Source of the DNA: Terebella lapidaria
Lineage: Eukaryota > Annelida > Polychaeta > Terebellida > Terebellidae
DNA: 64,000 bases
Assembly (NCBI GenBank): GCA_949152475.1
Contig: OX424565.1
Span: 11,849,953 to 11,913,952, forward strand
Reading direction: 5' to 3'
The position numbers and the translations under genes are program-made. The notes under the pieces are model-generated. The model did no database searches and had not been told where the DNA came from. It saw nothing but the letters and a program-made list of their open reading frames with translations. Shown here piece by piece: positions 61,500 to 64,000 of the stretch; within the stretch, counting starts at the first letter, position 1; every line of letters begins with the position of its first letter.

Positions 61500-63440
61500 A
61501 TTCAATATTTTATACAATTCAGATCTTCAATGCGATCGTAGTCAGTCAGGGTAATATAATACTTCAAAACTATGCACATTTCGTACACGAATTATGATGA
61601 ATTACAAGTGGGTTACTGTGTCGGCTGTACTTTTATCTATGCTAGTTTTGTTATGTTGTTAAAACAATATATTTTTCCAACACTTGACATGCAGTCAAGA
61701 CTATTTTAAGTATGAAGTCGGCGTCAATGATCGAATTAATTAAGTGAATTATTACAGAAAATGTATACTAGATCTATTATATAAATAAAATGCAGCTTAA
61801 ATTTGCGTGGTTATTTATAGATGACTCGAAATTATACTCACATATATTTATGAAGAACAAATTATGAAACGTACCACTTTTCATCACTCTCCACGATATG
61901 CAATATCCGACATGTTTCAAACTAAGGACATAATTATTATGTCCTTAGTTGAAATAATATCCATCTTCCAGAAACCTGCTCTAAATAGCACTGGTTCCAG
62001 GTGGTTCGATTTTGATCCGACAATCATAACGTGACCACAACTAGATATTTATTCAATAGTTATTTGTCAGTCAATGTCATGATTCAGTTAAACATGACTA
62101 ATATCAACATGTCAACAGAACAGTTTGAATTTCGTGGGAGGATGAGTAGGCGTTTATGTGTAAACAGTAACCCGTCCATTATATTGATGAACATAGTATT
62201 CGAAGACTCCAATCCATTTGCATGAATTCATTTGAAGAATATTGGTAAACAATAAATAATGAGATTTGTATGATAAACAAGATTTAGTGCAATTTAGATC
62301 TCAAGTACGACCGTAGTCTTTCAGGGTAATGTAATACCTTGAAAACTGTGCCTATATTTCCTACATTAAAATAATAAATTACGTGCATGTTTCTTTGCCG
62401 GATGTTCTATTACTACTGCCGATTTTCTATCGTTGCTTATGCAATATAATAGTTTTCAGTTCATATTAAACTGAAATTATGCCAAGTGAACTGTCGAACA
62501 CTCACAATAGCATCGAGCACAGTTTAGAACAATGCTATTCTTAGGATTATACAGAAACAATGATATCACTAGGTGAATGAATGTATAATATCATCAAAAT
62601 GACATAAATGTTCGTGTATATTGGCAGATGATTCAAAAGTATACTCACATATATAAGAAGAACTAACTATGAAAGCCCCAATTCTTATCACCATCCACGA
62701 CATGCAATCTCCAATATATTTCAATTATAATTATAAGGGTATATAGTATTCTCCGAACATTCTAGATAATCATTGGGTCTTGAGCATTCGATTCAACATC
62801 CGAATTACTTTTGGAAATCCCAGTTTATTACCCTGATGGGAATGGTGCTTCCAAATCATAACGTGATTATAACATGTTTATGATATGATCGAATCAGTTA
62901 ATCACGATCACGATTTACACTTAAGACTTAATGTTTTGCTTGAAAAAAAAACTTGTTTACAGTAGTTCAATCATCGAATAAGTTTAATATGTAAATAGCT
63001 CGTTCGCTATGAGCACTTGAGTGACACCTGGCGAATACCTCGACAAACACAAGTCAAAATAAAGGGTCGATTTACTAAGTTGTGCTTCAACCTAGCGAGA
63101 GCCTTCATCTTGAAAACTTGCATGTAGGAAGGGAAATGGTTGTCCTACAAACATACAAAGTAAAAAAGAGCCTTCCTTCAAGAATGTCTGATCATTTCGA
63201 GGTCTGATCATTTCGAGGAAACTGTGATTTCTTAATGATATAGTACCCCAGTACTTTGATCTTTGTGGAAAGTCGATACCAGCCTTTAACATATTCCTTC
63301 ATCTACTGACATGGTTAAGTGGAAAATGACTAATTTCGAGCAAAATGTATTGGAACTTCTTGGAAGAATGACTAGGCGTTTCTGTATGAACTGCAATATG
63401 TCCAATATATGGGTGAATGTCATCTGATGTCATATACATG
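61500..63440 (+). repeat. Old, diverged tandem duplication of about 0.8 kb
   Basis: Corresponding blocks run in the same order: 61525-61600 with 62305-62380 (GTAGTC...TCAGGGTAAT); 61820-61915 with 62632-62730 (TATACTCACATATAT...CACGA.ATGCAAT); 62020 with 62855 (AATCATAACGTGA); and 62130-62200 with 63350-63420 (GGAAGAATGACTAGGCGTTT versus GGAGGATGAGTAGGCGTTT). The last pair is about 1.2 kb apart, so one copy has an insertion of about 0.4 kb (roughly 62,900-63,300). No gene recognised. Confidence 0.7.
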
Positions 63441-64000
63441 ATGTTGTGACTAACTTCAGCATTTTATAATGATGAATGAAGTGACACGTGCGTAACTTCA
63501 ATAGAAGGACGATCAAAATAATACAGAAAATAAAATGCGTTTCCATTTGTTTAGTTAATGTTAATTGGTATTGGACAAACAAAGACCAGTAGTGAATATG
63601 TGCCTTGAGCCGTATATTGTAAAAGAAAGTATGTTTTTGTTTTTTTAATCATATCTATCATTCAAACTCAAATGTGAAAATGAGCAACAAAATAGACACA
63701 GACAAAGACCGCTTAATTGAGTATATCACTCATGTTAATCAAGTTAAATTATTGATTTTGGGATTGCACACATATATACTGAAAATGTGAATACCTTGGG
63801 AATACCAGTGATTTTAGGAACGTGTTTTACCCTGCATATGCATCGTCCTTTAGCCTATATGAGCGACATCTCTTGGAGATAACAAGTCTAATGAATTCCA
63901 ATATGTTTTATAATGTTATCGAACTCGATAATGTAATTATATAGCAACTTATGATTTGATAACACAGCAGGAAACAATCAATTCATTGTTCCGAACACTC
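63441..64000. other. No gene recognised
   Basis: AT-rich sequence to the window edge; nothing supported. Confidence 0.4.

Overview
This is eukaryotic, animal nuclear DNA. It is AT-rich, its genes are spliced (GT-AG introns with matching phases), and it is loaded with satellite DNA, LINEs, a tRNA-derived SINE and several DNA transposon superfamilies. The mix (ISL2EU with YqaJ, Academ-like with an XPG-like nuclease, PIF/Harbinger, bivalve-style SINE and hairpin-ended repeats) suggests a marine invertebrate, most likely a mollusc or other lophotrochozoan. That placement is inference, because there is no rRNA or other marker gene.

Layout. 1-10127 is a 364-bp satellite array split by a 3.6-kb LINE (2144-5733). 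10128-12235 is a second, truncated LINE. 12.2-17.4 kb holds palindromes, an inverted satellite fragment, a Tc1/mariner scrap, a hairpin-ended element with 134-bp internal tandem repeats and an ATCTCG/CGAGAT palindrome field. 17.4-34.6 kb is a PIF/Harbinger two-gene unit: a Myb/SANT-like protein (+) and a HARBI1-like transposase (-), converging. It has been invaded by younger elements: a foldback element in a Myb intron, and an 8,025-bp Academ-like transposon (25197-33221, 340-bp TIRs, 3-bp TSD) in the first intron of the transposase.

34.7-36.2 kb carries a SINE and duplicated repeats. 36465-45776 is an ISL2EU-type transposon with about 285-bp inverted ends. It encodes a SAP/SWIM/YqaJ/PHD protein (+) and a THAP/DDE transposase (-), and is itself interrupted by a 1,991-bp foldback element made almost wholly of a 20-bp quasi-palindromic minisatellite with a perfect 8-bp target duplication (37006-39012). 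46-54 kb holds a transposase scrap, a 2.14-kb element with 90-bp TIRs, a solitary satellite monomer and more copies of the hairpin-ended family.

The likely host genes lie at the right, both on the minus strand and both assembled here from exons whose phases agree. One is a roughly 96-residue secreted, probably GPI-anchored peptide (57111-54805). The other is a roughly 206-residue single-pass receptor (59846-58563) with one six-cysteine module resembling the ligand-binding repeat of BCMA/TACI in the TNF-receptor superfamily. 61.5-63.5 kb is an old, diverged duplication. Most transposon genes carry one or a few stops or frameshifts, so this is a graveyard of fairly recent elements nested several layers deep.
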